From Ectocarpus siliculosus (lineage: Eukaryota > Sar > Phaeophyceae > Ectocarpales > Ectocarpaceae): DNA of 14,298 bases. The translations under genes were made by a program, and so were the position numbers. The DNA lies in assembly GCA_000310025.1 (NCBI GenBank), contig FN649755.1:3648662-3662959 (forward strand), given 5' to 3'. Below are positions 1 through 8,250 of the stretch, piece after piece. The notes under the pieces are model-generated. The model did no database searches. It saw only the letters and a list, made by a program, of their open reading frames with translations, and was not told the origin of the DNA. Positions within the stretch are counted from its first letter, which is position 1, and every line of letters starts with the position of its first letter.

Positions 1-430
1 GTGGACTGTACAAGAAAGAATGCTGCTGTTGTGTGGTAGTTGGCTGGTTGAAGAACATATTATATACAGTCTACACTCCGACGCCAATTACCGAATCCAA
101 CGGATGCCAATAATTTTTTTTGAATGCTGTTGTGTTCGCGGGGGTATTTGTTCGCGTTGATTCATTTGCATAAAACGGATATGTGTGTTAAGCTCCAGCG
201 CCCGGCTAGTCTTTCAGTATCGTCTACTCCTATGTTCTCAACAGACGAACAACGCGCAAACCTCATGGAAAAAGACACGCACGCGCAACTAAACAAAAAG
301 AAACCGCCAAAGGAAAAAATGAAAAAAAAACGTAATGCACATTTGTCTTTTTGACTACTGTACGAACATTCGCGAGGGTACGCATGCCCTTGTAGCTTGC
401 GACAGCCAGCCGCGTTGTCGCTCCGATGCT

Positions 431-471
431 GTTGCTACCCTCCTTGTTGTTGCTACCCTCCTTGTTGTTGC
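431..471 (+). repeat. 18-bp tandem duplication
   Basis: The unit GTTGCTACCCTCCTTGTT occurs at 431-448 and again at 449-466, identical, followed by a partial third copy (GTTGC) to 471. Since 18 is a multiple of three, overlapping short frames stay open through it, which explains repeated leucine/valine runs in their translations. It is most simply a replication-slippage minisatellite. Confidence 0.9.
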
Positions 472-647
472 ACCATTTGTTGTGTGGTGGGTGTGTGCAC
501 AACAATCACAGCAGCTGTGTGGGCGCGTGCGGCGTAGGCGCGTGGCGCGGGGAAAACAGTTCTGTTTCAGTTTTCATCCCGTTGGGGGAGGTTTTCATGG
601 TTCGGATTCCCAACCCCTGAAAATAGACAGTCACAGCGACGTGAACG

Positions 648-813
648 GGTAATGTATCGACGGGTCCTCTGCGTGCCATACAGAAGAAAGTGCGAGCAAA
701 AACGCTGTCCCAGCGGAGAACACCGAACGCGAGCACCAAAAAAGTTGAAATGCTACAAATGCACAAATAGTTTCCCTTCGGACGGACGTGGGTGTCAAAC
801 CTCCCGAGGGTGA
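648..813 (+). repeat. Copy A of a diverged duplicated segment with a small cysteine-rich frame
   Basis: About 80 bases from 648 align with 1369-1445, sharing a core of the form TAATGTAYCGACGRGTC followed by TGCGT and then an AGAAG...GCGAG stretch. An ATG at 652 lies in the core and opens a 53-codon frame ending at 811-813. Its product is basic, begins MYRRVLCV and has six cysteines, including a CYKC pair. The frame is too short to call a gene, but the ATG and the first eight codons are nearly conserved in copy B. It may be a remnant of a dispersed element or a shared exon. Confidence 0.4.
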
Positions 814-1160
814 CGCAAGACCAAATGCGCATCGCCCCAAGAGGGGCCGTGTCTCTTACTATTGATGGGCAGTATCGCCCGTATTCCGTACAAGAACATC
901 GTGCACGTCGTCCTTAACCTACAAGGAATGGAGCCGACTCGAGAGGACAAAACCTTGCCAACAGAGAGTCAGACGTCTTGTGATTGATGATGGCAGCTTT
1001 TCAATGAGAACGGAGTTTGGATCCGAACTAACAACATAAATATAACATGTTTAGCACTCCGGGCGCATGCACAAAGACTTGCTGCGAAGTGTAAAAGAGC
1101 AAACTTTGGTAGTTTTGGAGATGGCGATGACAAGAAGAGTCACAGCGATGTGGATTCAGC

Positions 1161-1180
1161 GAATGAATGGATGAATGTAT
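1161..1180 (+). repeat. Imperfect AATG/GATG tetranucleotide run
   Basis: GAATGAATGGATGAATGTAT is a short imperfect tetranucleotide repeat in gene-free DNA. A similar shorter run is at about 7265-7275. No function is implied. Confidence 0.7.
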
Positions 1181-1368
1181 GTCAAAATGAACATAAAATC
1201 AAGAGAAAATATATATTGCACTGATTGACTTTGATGGGTTTCAGAATTGGTTCGCCACAGGCCTTATCTGCCAGGAACACGCCCCTGGGGTATTGAGCCA
1301 GTTTTCGTAACTGTGCCCGTCAACCACAAGCACGCGCCACGGAGGCCTACCGATCTCCGGGCACGAGC

Positions 1369-1468
1369 GTTAATGTACCGACGAGTCTCGTGCGTACTAA
1401 GAAGGAATCGCGAGAAAAGACTCGTCGTTCGCCGCGAGAGAAAAAAACTCCTTAAGCATGAAAAGTGA
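1369..1468 (+). repeat. Copy B of the diverged duplicated segment
   Basis: This matches copy A near 648. The ATG at 1373 starts a 31-codon frame (stop 1466-1468) beginning MYRRVSCV, which parallels MYRRVLCV in copy A and stays co-linear through the following arginine/lysine-rich residues before diverging. Conserved reading frame between two diverged copies is weak evidence of past coding, or it may simply reflect the shared nucleotide ancestry. No further clear copy was seen in the window. Confidence 0.4.
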
Positions 1469-1860
1469 CCAAATTTTAAATGTGGGTATATTGCAGGAGA
1501 GCCTACGGCCTGCACTACGAAACTTGATGGATTTCCATGGACTTCCATTGAAATCGACGTAATGAAATAGAATGCCGATGGAATTCCATGATGTTTTCAC
1601 AAACGTTCGTGACAAGTCCCATGCATGAACATGACACATGAAAATATTTCACCTCTTGTCGTGAAACACTTCATCCTAAAATTTCGGGAGATCACTATTC
1701 AGTAGCGACTCAAGTTACCAATCCAATTCCGATGCATGGAAAACATGCAAGGGCCCGTAAACAGCATGACCATCAACCTTTGTTATGGGATTTCGGGTAC
1801 GTCTACACGTAGCGGCGCACAAGGCCTCAGCAGCTGGTTGCCCGATTTTTCCGAAAATCC

Positions 1861-1876
1861 GGTGGGTATACCCACC
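1861..1876. repeat. 16-bp perfect palindrome
   Basis: GGTGGGTATACCCACC is its own reverse complement with no spacer. It sits in gene-free DNA about 1 kb upstream of the main ORF. Perfect zero-spacer palindromes can be dimeric protein binding sites or foldback seeds; nothing else in the sequence decides between these. GGTGGGT also recurs singly near 2000 and 2022. Confidence 0.7.
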
Positions 1877-2425
1877 AATCTATTATTATTTTTTCGCACA
1901 TTCGTCCGATGTTTTTATTCGAAAATCAACCTCCACGTCACGGAGGAACTTTCCAAATGAAAACAGTGGACTAGGTGTGGGTGCACATTTCGGACAAAGG
2001 TGGGTCACACAGCAGGTAAAGGTGGGTACATGAAAGTAATTGTCGTTTTCGGACAAAATCGTAAAACTTGGAGAGGCCGCGTGCGCTGCGGAGGGGTGTA
2101 GGGTGAAGACATGGCCGCAAGCCCGTAAAATATGACGTTCATGCTGTGCATGTGAGCCATACCCATGTCTTCCATTCATCGGAATGATGTTTTGGTCGGT
2201 TGTAAGATGTCACGAGTGGTCTCCGCAATGAAGGTTTTCGTGTTCAGTGCCCGCATTTGTCTCAAAAAATGGGTTAGAATTTTGCCGACCTTTGTCCAGT
2301 TCCCATAGCAATATCTACACAGTCGGGGACCCCGAAAGGGTAAGCCGGCTATCTTGGGGTTCCCTCGAGAATCATCAACGTTTGCTGACAGTCCCGTATC
2401 GAAACGTGTCAAACTGCACGTGTCT

Positions 2426-2448
2426 GCTACAGCTACAGCTACAGCTAC
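2426..2448 (+). repeat. CTACAG hexamer run
   Basis: GCTACAGCTACAGCTACAGC followed by TAC gives about 3.7 hexamer copies, continuing into CTGCTGTTGCTG. It is a simple repeat about 200 bp upstream of the open frame of the main gene. In translation it produces Leu-Gln or Ala-Thr runs, which explains the odd composition of short frames across it. Confidence 0.85.
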
Positions 2449-2888
2449 TGCTGTTGCTGATACTGAAACCATAGCGGTACAATTCTGCAAACCTACCGTG
2501 CCTATCCAGCATTTATTTCTGTCATAGCTCGGGCACGACTACTGTTGTCCATGTTGCGAACATCGAGCACAGAAGGGATAGAACTTGGCAACCGTCTACA
2601 TGAACACGGAAATATCCCTGACAGCATCGTGGTATCTCCTTGCCGTTTAGATATCTTGTCGGTACACTTGTACTCAACACCCATGGTACGCCCTACCAGC
2701 AGTACCCTCATTTCCCAAGAACAAATCTCTACCCGTGCACTTCCCTTGATAACACACGTCTGACTTTAAACGCCGCTACCCTTGTAGGGTTCAGCAATTG
2801 CTCATACGTCTTTCGACGACCAAAACAACGAGCGCCCTTAAATGTTGTGCTTTCCTTGCCCCTGCCAATCCGAACGTATCCTGCACAG

Positions 2889-4292
2889 CTTGTTCTAAAC
2901 GCGCGGATTGTGGTGCTTCTCATTTCGGGAGACGACCCGAACGCTGGCGATCTCAACCCTGCCGTTCTCGGGGTTGGAGCGGGCTTCAACATCATCATCA
3001 TCATGACCATTGTCTACACCGATAACACCGCCGCCGACCCGTCCGCAGTAGAAACGAACGTGTTCGAAGTGGTCGTCACGCCCGACGACTGGACCGATGT
3101 GCCGTGCAGCTATCTCGAGACCGACTGCGTGGTCTTTCAAAACGACGAACTGTTCATGTTCGCCCCCGATGCCCCGGGCGGGTTCGCCACGCTCAGTCTC
3201 GATGCGGTAAACGAGATCAACGCCGATACCGATATCAATGTCATTAGCACCAAGTGCACCCTCATTTGTGAAAATGCGAGCGACTGCGCAAGCGACCTCG
3301 ACCCAGCCGACAGTGGCGTTGATTTCGGGGTAGTCCAACAATCCACGTTCAACAACGGCTTCTGCACCCCTAGCATATGGAATGACCCGCACCTGACTGG
3401 CCTCCGTGGTCAGCGTTTCGACTGGTACGGGGAGGATGGCGGCTGGTACGCCTTCCTGTCGACTCCGGATCAGCTTCAGATGAACCTTCGCGTCACCTCT
3501 CACCTGCCCGCGACGTTTCCCGAGCGCCAGTTGGTAACCGGAGTTGCCCTGGTGACCGAAGGTGGCCATACGATCATGGCAGACGTAGTAGAGCCCCTTA
3601 ATCTTGCACCCACTTGCCACGAAACCACGGACGCTGTCGGATCGGCGCCTTGTCTGGTCAATGGTGGTCTCCGCATCACTGTAGACGGGCGCCATCAGAT
3701 GCAAGGCGCTGGTGAGTACGAATTCGACGGCGATATCCACATCACGGCCGTCAATCTCCCCCTCGAGTGCCAGCGGTTCGGCGACTACACGATGTGGGGC
3801 AACCTCGATGAAGAGCAGAGACTCAGAGGTGGTGCGCGTTCTCTGCGGTCCGTCACTTCTATCTTCGACTGGCTCGTGGAGGATTCTGTTATGATTGCCC
3901 CGCCGTGGTGCGTGAAGTACCTCGACGAGCTCAACGGCGACGTGACCGCCCTCGCCAGCGTTAAGTCCAGCCATGCGGTGCTGCGGATCGACACGCCTAA
4001 CCTGTCACTGCGTGTGAACGTGGGCATCAACACGGAGCAGGAGCAGACCCTGCAGGACGGTCGCGTCGTGCCCACTGCCTCCTTCTGGCAGATGGACGTG
4101 CGCGTCGAGCACGCCGAGGGTATGGCAACCGCCAAGGGAATGCTCGGTGAGACAGCCCGCCCCGTCCGCGACAGCCAGACGGGCAAAATGGTGATGTCTG
4201 GTCTCGGCGTCATTCGCGGGGATGTGGAGGACTACCGTGTCCTGCGCCCGCTCGGCACCGAATTCAAACAGCTATTTGTGCCGGAGGATTAG
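2889..4292 (+). CDS. Root-cap / VWD-like cysteine-rich secreted-type protein, 5' end uncertain
   Basis: The frame is open from 2622 (after a TGA at 2619-2621) to the TAG at 4290-4292. No ATG occurs in frame before 3003, so the upstream part is not a normal eukaryotic start. Options are ATG 3003 (429 aa), or a 5' exon joined at an acceptor such as CCTGCACAG ending at 2888, which follows a pyrimidine-rich tract and is in phase; I use the latter. The core carries NDPHLTGLRGQRFDW, then a YGEDGGWYAFLS stretch (3381-3461), and near the C-terminus GMLGET followed by a GDVEDYRVLRP stretch (from 4137). This NDPH...D...G...FxLxS plus GxLGxT layout is that of root-cap (Pfam Root_cap) and VWD-like extracellular domains. 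Ten cysteines from 3003 onward suit disulfides outside the cell. No signal peptide is visible, which also argues that the N-terminus is missing. GC content is clearly higher than in the flanks. The biochemical role is unknown. Confidence 0.8.
   Translation, partial: LVLNARIVVLLISGDDPNAGDLNPAVLGVGAGFNIIIIMTIVYTDNTAADPSAVETNVFEVVVTPDDWTDVPCSYLETDCVVFQNDELFMFAPDAPGGFATLSLDAVNEINADTDINVISTKCTLICENASDCASDLDPADSGVDFGVVQQSTFNNGFCTPSIWNDPHLTGLRGQRFDWYGEDGGWYAFLSTPDQLQMNLRVTSHLPATFPERQLVTGVALVTEGGHTIMADVVEPLNLAPTCHETTDAVGSAPCLVNGGLRITVDGRHQMQGAGEYEFDGDIHITAVNLPLECQRFGDYTMWGNLDEEQRLRGGARSLRSVTSIFDWLVEDSVMIAPPWCVKYLDELNGDVTALASVKSSHAVLRIDTPNLSLRVNVGINTEQEQTLQDGRVVPTASFWQMDVRVEHAEGMATAKGMLGETARPVRDSQTGKMVMSGLGVIRGDVEDYRVLRPLGTEFKQLFVPED
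2989..3005 (+). repeat. CAT triplet run inside the main ORF
   Basis: Five CAT triplets (AACATCATCATCATCATG) encode four isoleucines in a row and create the first in-frame ATG of the main frame at 3003. Because the run is slippage-prone, the presence of that ATG is not strong evidence that translation starts there. Confidence 0.8.
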
Positions 4293-4542
4293 TTTTCACA
4301 GGCGAAGACACTGAGGCTGCTGCGGTAGAAGGTGACCGTAGGGAAACAACACGAAACAGCGGTTAGGAAGAAGAGTGCGTTTTGGTTGTTGTTTCGTACT
4401 CTACCGCTAAATGCACTGTAGCAGTATGATGCGTTGCCAACGTAGAATGTCTGGTCTTGTGTTTTCTGGCTGCGAGGGTGTTGGGGCGGTTTCACTACGA
4501 GGTCCGGGTGAACAAATCGTACTTGCGCCCCTTATCGAACTG

Positions 4543-4556
4543 CAATTATATAATTG
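4543..4556. repeat. 14-bp perfect AT-rich palindrome
   Basis: CAATTATATAATTG is self-complementary without spacer. The flanking ATAATTGGATTT is repeated once more near 4900, so a 12-bp direct repeat brackets a gene-free interval of about 350 bp. Function unknown. Confidence 0.6.
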
Positions 4557-7122
4557 GATTTGCGTGCGGCACTATCAAAACATCAGGTTTCGTTCATACG
4601 TATTTCATAGAAGGGGGATTCATTCATGGGCAGGCACCGCTTTGAGCAGAAGATGCCATGCACTTGAGGCAGGGACGAAGTCTGACCTGCTGGGACGTAT
4701 GGAGGATGCATGCCGGGTAGGTCTAGTAGGTCGAGCCGGTTGTGTTGGGAAGGACTATTCGGTACCACGACAGTTGCAGCGCAGGTCGTCAGTCTGACTC
4801 CCGCAAAACTGGCATCGTCGCATGGCCAAGAGATCAAACCTTCCGTGGCGATTATCGACTGCCGTTCACGGAGCAAGATCTGCTTCAAGTTGGTGGTCAA
4901 TAATTGGATTTCGAGGAAGTGTGTATCATTTTAACAAGTATACCCAGATTTTCAGGGAACAACATCACGAGTACCCCTGAGGGACAACAACTGGTCCCCC
5001 GCCCCCAATCGCGCGGGCTGAGTTTGGAGTGGACATTGGACGGCTGTTTAGGGGTTGCTTGATGCTGACGCGGAGGAGGTCGGATATGTTGTTTTGGGTT
5101 ATTTGTGAACGAACAGAGACGGTTTAGGAGGGAAGTGGTGCCGTAACTCTTAACATGTAGCTATATTTGTACGGTAGGATAAGAGTTTCTCTCGCAAGAA
5201 GTGGGGGTATTTCAGAGAACGCCGAGAAATATATATATGTGAACTTGTATCGACGGGCCACCGAGAACGAATATTCTATGACGATGGCGTCTGTAGGATA
5301 GACGGCCGCAGGTAAAAGGAGCCACCCGCTCGTGACCCACGTCACCTACCTACACTGGGCCGCTCGAGATCCTCGGTTCCTGCCAAAGCGGAACACTTGT
5401 GGAGGAGCCCAGTCGTCAGGAGGTTGAGAAGAATCACGCGGCACTAAGTTGCACGTGGATGGGTTGGTGTGGTAACCGTTTTGTGGGTGGCTTAAGCAGT
5501 GGATGGGTCCTTTGACGCCTTCGTGAGAAAAGGGGTCTGGTGTTCAGAACTTTAGAAACGCGCCTTGATTTTCAGGGTGGTTTATGCTACATATATGTGT
5601 ATTTTCTGGTCTGGGAGCGCTACAGAATATTCAGCGAGTACAAGGAAACCGGGCTTATCGTAGTGCCCGGATTGCCTTTGCCGACCGTGAGCTTGCTATG
5701 AACCACGGTGAACGCAGAATGACCGCTCCCGGGTAGGAGTTGGTTTCTAATAACGCATGGTTAGCTCGGGTTTGCGTGTCTGTTTTGACTGTTTGTGCCC
5801 ACGTCTGGTGCAAACCTATGTCTGGTTTTGATCGTAGCGTGGGCCAGATTAGCCCTGCTGGGCAGTTAATCAACTCATCTCATGGAGTATTTAAAGGCGT
5901 CGTCAGACCAGGTGCAGCCGGAAACTGAAAATACAGGAGAGGAAGGAGCGTGGCAAAGGCCCACCTCCAGCTCACAGGAGTCAAGTTTCCCCGCGTGTAC
6001 ACCCAACCGATACGAACCCGTATTCTCAGTCCGTTCATTCTTGCTGCAGCCTTGATACCGGGTCGTGATATTGTGTTAGCTCCAAGGCCCATAGTGTTGA
6101 TAACCGCATGTTTTAGATCGTAGGGGCGACATCAGAGAGGAAGAGTAGGAGAAAGGAGCAGAAAGGAGGAGTGCCAGGCCAAACAAACCCAATCGAAACG
6201 GGGCGCAACTCGTATCCCAAAGTCTCTCCTAGCATGTCCCTCAAGGTCATTCCCATCTGCGAGTAAGAAACCGCCATTACCTGTACAACCCAACCAAACT
6301 ACATACCTCCACGCAGCCACCGGTGTCCTGGGAGAGACGCTCGTGCCGACGCTAGATGCCCATGGTGACCATCATGTTCGGGTTGGAATCTGTCCGCGGC
6401 ATCGAAGAGGATTGTGAGTAAAAAAGCAATCCGCCTGATGCGGGCAAAGACCGGAAGGGTGTCGGGGAGACACACACCCGAAAGGGTAGCCAGGATCAGC
6501 GCATCTCCCCGTGCCGCGTTTGCTTCGTTTCCTCATTTTGTTGCGTGACGTTCCTGCCCTCCCAAAGTTGGAAGTTTTGTATTGCATGGTTGTGTGTGAA
6601 GGACGATCGCCACACACGTGGAGCCACACGGATCCCTTAATAGATTCGTATGCTGCCGCCCGCCACGTCCCCAGCATAACTGGTTTACTGACTATTTTTC
6701 TCTCATCTCCCCATGACACGTTCATGTTTTGCTGCGGTACCGCATAGATTATATCGAGGGCCCCCTGGGGCTCGCCTTTGCCCGGGACAATCGAAAACAT
6801 CAGACTTAGGGAACGCAATATTCGTGCGTGTAGCTCGCTTTTCGTCGCTTTCGACGATTACCGACGGGCACGCGTGGCAGTGAGTATAGTGGCAGTCAGG
6901 GTTTGTTTCGAGACTTCCTCAAACTGATGTAGGAATCTTCGTTTGATTTCATTCAGTGCATCGAAATTTATTTTGGTGCGTTGAGGACGTTGCCTTCTTC
7001 AATCTTAGGCGAGACCACGAGTGGTCGTTACCGGCAGTGGGGGCGGCGTGCGCGATAGTACTTAGCCCTGTAGAGTGTTGTTCCGGGCTTGGATACAAAT
7101 CTGGAGCGCTCCTTGTGTGGAA

Positions 7123-7143
7123 CTACAGCGCCTACTGCTGTAG
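7123..7143. repeat. Perfect hairpin, 7-bp stem
   Basis: CTACAGC (7123-7129) and GCTGTAG (7137-7143) are exact reverse complements around a 7-nt loop. This is the first of three perfect small hairpins in the 260 bp before the MITE-like element. Confidence 0.7.
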
Positions 7144-7201
7144 AACGTGTCTAGCTGTATGATTGTTGTATGCAATCAACTTACAGTAGATGCGGTGTGA
7201 T

Positions 7202-7234
7202 ATGTGACGTTTTGGTTTTGGTAGAACGTCACAT
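7202..7234. repeat. Perfect hairpin, 10-bp stem
   Basis: ATGTGACGTT (7202-7211) and AACGTCACAT (7225-7234) are exact reverse complements around a 13-nt loop. Each arm contains TGACGT, the core of CRE/bZIP-type binding sites, although with no adjacent gene a regulatory role is only a guess. It could also be the termini of a very small decayed element. Confidence 0.75.
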
Positions 7235-7349
7235 GTACCGTAGTGACGAGGTTATTCGGGTCTCATGAATGAATGTATCCGGTGTTTACCCCCTCCTGTG
7301 TGACCCTGGATGGACGGATGCAGTTGTACGAAAATATTACCCTGAAAAC

Positions 7350-7369
7350 ACGTGTAGTACTCTACACGT
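7350..7369. repeat. Perfect hairpin, 8-bp stem with 4-nt loop
   Basis: ACGTGTAG, loop TACT, CTACACGT. It ends 7 bp before the TA that borders the MITE-like element, so it may be part of the insertion target context; short palindromic or AT-rich targets are often favoured by transposons. Confidence 0.7.
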
Positions 7370-7378
7370 ACATACATA

Positions 7379-7595
7379 CCGTATATGACACAAGATAACA
7401 CACCCCCTTGGCCGATTTTCAAAGCTCGATTTCTCAACAGCAGGAAGAGTCACAGCGCCGAAAACGGCGGCGTTGGAACCGTCTCGTCGAGAGCTGTTCG
7501 AAAACGTATTGTTTCATTTATGCATCCTTTTCGTCGTGGAGTAATCGAGCTTTGAAAATCGGTCCAGGGGGTGTGTTATCTTGTGTCATATACGG
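7379..7595. mobile_element. MITE-like element with 53-bp terminal inverted repeats, TA-flanked
   Basis: The left arm 7379-7431 (begins CCGTATATGACACAAGATAA) and the right arm 7543-7595 are reverse complements at 51 of 53 positions; the two mismatches are near 7409 and 7411. The arms enclose 111 bp of unrelated sequence with no ORF. TA lies immediately outside both ends (7377-7378 and 7596-7597), and complementarity stops beyond it. Long near-perfect inverted termini, about 217 bp total, no coding capacity and a TA at each border match the known form of non-autonomous Tc1/mariner-type MITEs. The near identity of the arms points to recent insertion or selection on the termini. An alternative is a foldback or small-RNA hairpin locus. 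Confidence 0.75.
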
Positions 7596-8071
7596 TACAC
7601 GTCTCACCACGAAAAATGGGGGGACTGTCGCCATAAAAATAGAGCGAAAGCACACCCACTTACAATAGATTGATGAATAGCAAACGTACAGTAGAACTGA
7701 CGAATGCGACCAATCGATATTGAGGCTGCAGTCCAGCCCTTGCCCACTGCTGGACACGTGCCAGCTTGTATGTCGAGATCATGTGTCACGGGTATCCGAT
7801 GGTCCGGTATGCTAGGACAAACTGACTCTTTGTTGACAAACTGAATGAATGTTGTATTTGCGGGGATAGGCCCACACAATTTGAGTGACGTGGGTTCATT
7901 TGGCGGATCGAAATCTCTTGAACGGTTGTGAATACCGACGACCCAACGAAGAGGAAGACAGAGTCAACGTGTTAAATACGTCTATGTATTATGCCCTACA
8001 GCAGTAGCCGAAAACGTCTGTTGCATCGCGACACCTGTACCAGGATTTTGATGCTTACCAGTGGGGGGCCA

Positions 8072-8143
8072 GGTTTAGCGACCCCCTACATTCTGCAGTG
8101 TCACGACGAAATGTGGTCGTCATTCAGGGCAGGTCGCTAACCC
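8072..8143. repeat. Imperfect inverted repeat, GGTTTAGCGACC / GGTCGCTAACCC
   Basis: 8072-8083 and 8132-8143 are reverse complements at 11 of 12 positions, separated by 48 bp that contains a shorter ACGAC...GTCGT foldback. GGTCGCTA appears once more at 8205. This could be a decayed small inverted-repeat element. Confidence 0.5.
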
Positions 8144-8210
8144 GAACTGCCTACTATGGTTTAGCAGCTAGACTACCGGGGTGCGCGGTGCGACGTTATT
8201 TGGTGGTCGC

Positions 8211-8250
8211 TACAGTAAACAGGGCATGTCACTAAACAGGGCATACTGTA
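8211..8250. repeat. 12-bp direct repeat TAAACAGGGCAT within a TACAGT/ACTGTA inverted pair
   Basis: TAAACAGGGCAT occurs at 8216-8227 and 8233-8244 (17-bp register). The pair is bracketed by TACAGT (8211-8216) and ACTGTA (8245-8250). It lies just downstream of the inverted repeat at 8072-8143 and may belong to the same decayed element. Confidence 0.5.

Larger units (their letters stand above)
1..2620. other. Gene-free stretch upstream of the main ORF
   Basis: No frame here supports a recognisable protein. The open frames are short (mostly under 110 codons), overlap one another on both strands, often start at non-ATG codons, and show no domain or signal peptide. The stretch contains short A-rich tracts (around 300-333), an imperfect AATG run, a hexamer run, a perfect palindrome and a diverged duplicated segment, each listed separately. 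It could hold the promoter or upstream exons of the gene ending at 4292, but I could not connect any upstream exon to it. Confidence 0.5.
4293..7376. other. Gene-free stretch downstream of the main ORF
   Basis: About 3 kb without a supported gene. The largest frames (128 codons + from 4411; 148 codons - ending at 6372) have no recognisable domain, biased composition or intron context. No AATAAA was noticed just after 4292. The region includes a purine-rich strand at about 6131-6171 (GAGAGGAAGAGTAGGAG and following), a 14-bp palindrome at 4543, and the cluster of hairpins from 7123. Confidence 0.5.

Noticed and set aside
590-617. GGTTCGGATTCCC, resembling a tRNA B box/T loop
   Set aside because: The bases around it do not form the five-pair T stem, and no A box or acceptor stem lies at a suitable distance upstream.
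335-652. 105-codon + frame with LLVVATLLVVA stretch resembling a membrane segment
   Set aside because: The hydrophobic run is produced by the 18-bp tandem duplication at 431-471, and nothing on either side looks like protein.
2640-2642. TTG as start codon of a 550-residue version of the main protein
   Set aside because: Non-ATG initiation is very unlikely for a eukaryotic nuclear gene, and the first ~85 residues have lower GC and less protein-like composition than the rest.
2895-3974. 359-codon minus-strand frame
   Set aside because: It is exactly antisense to the well-supported + strand gene, whose GC-rich codons suppress stops on the other strand. Its translation shows no domain, while the sense strand does.
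6372-6818. 148-codon minus-strand frame
   Set aside because: No recognisable domain, uneven composition, no splice or start context. The cysteine cluster near the C-terminus did not match a known spacing.
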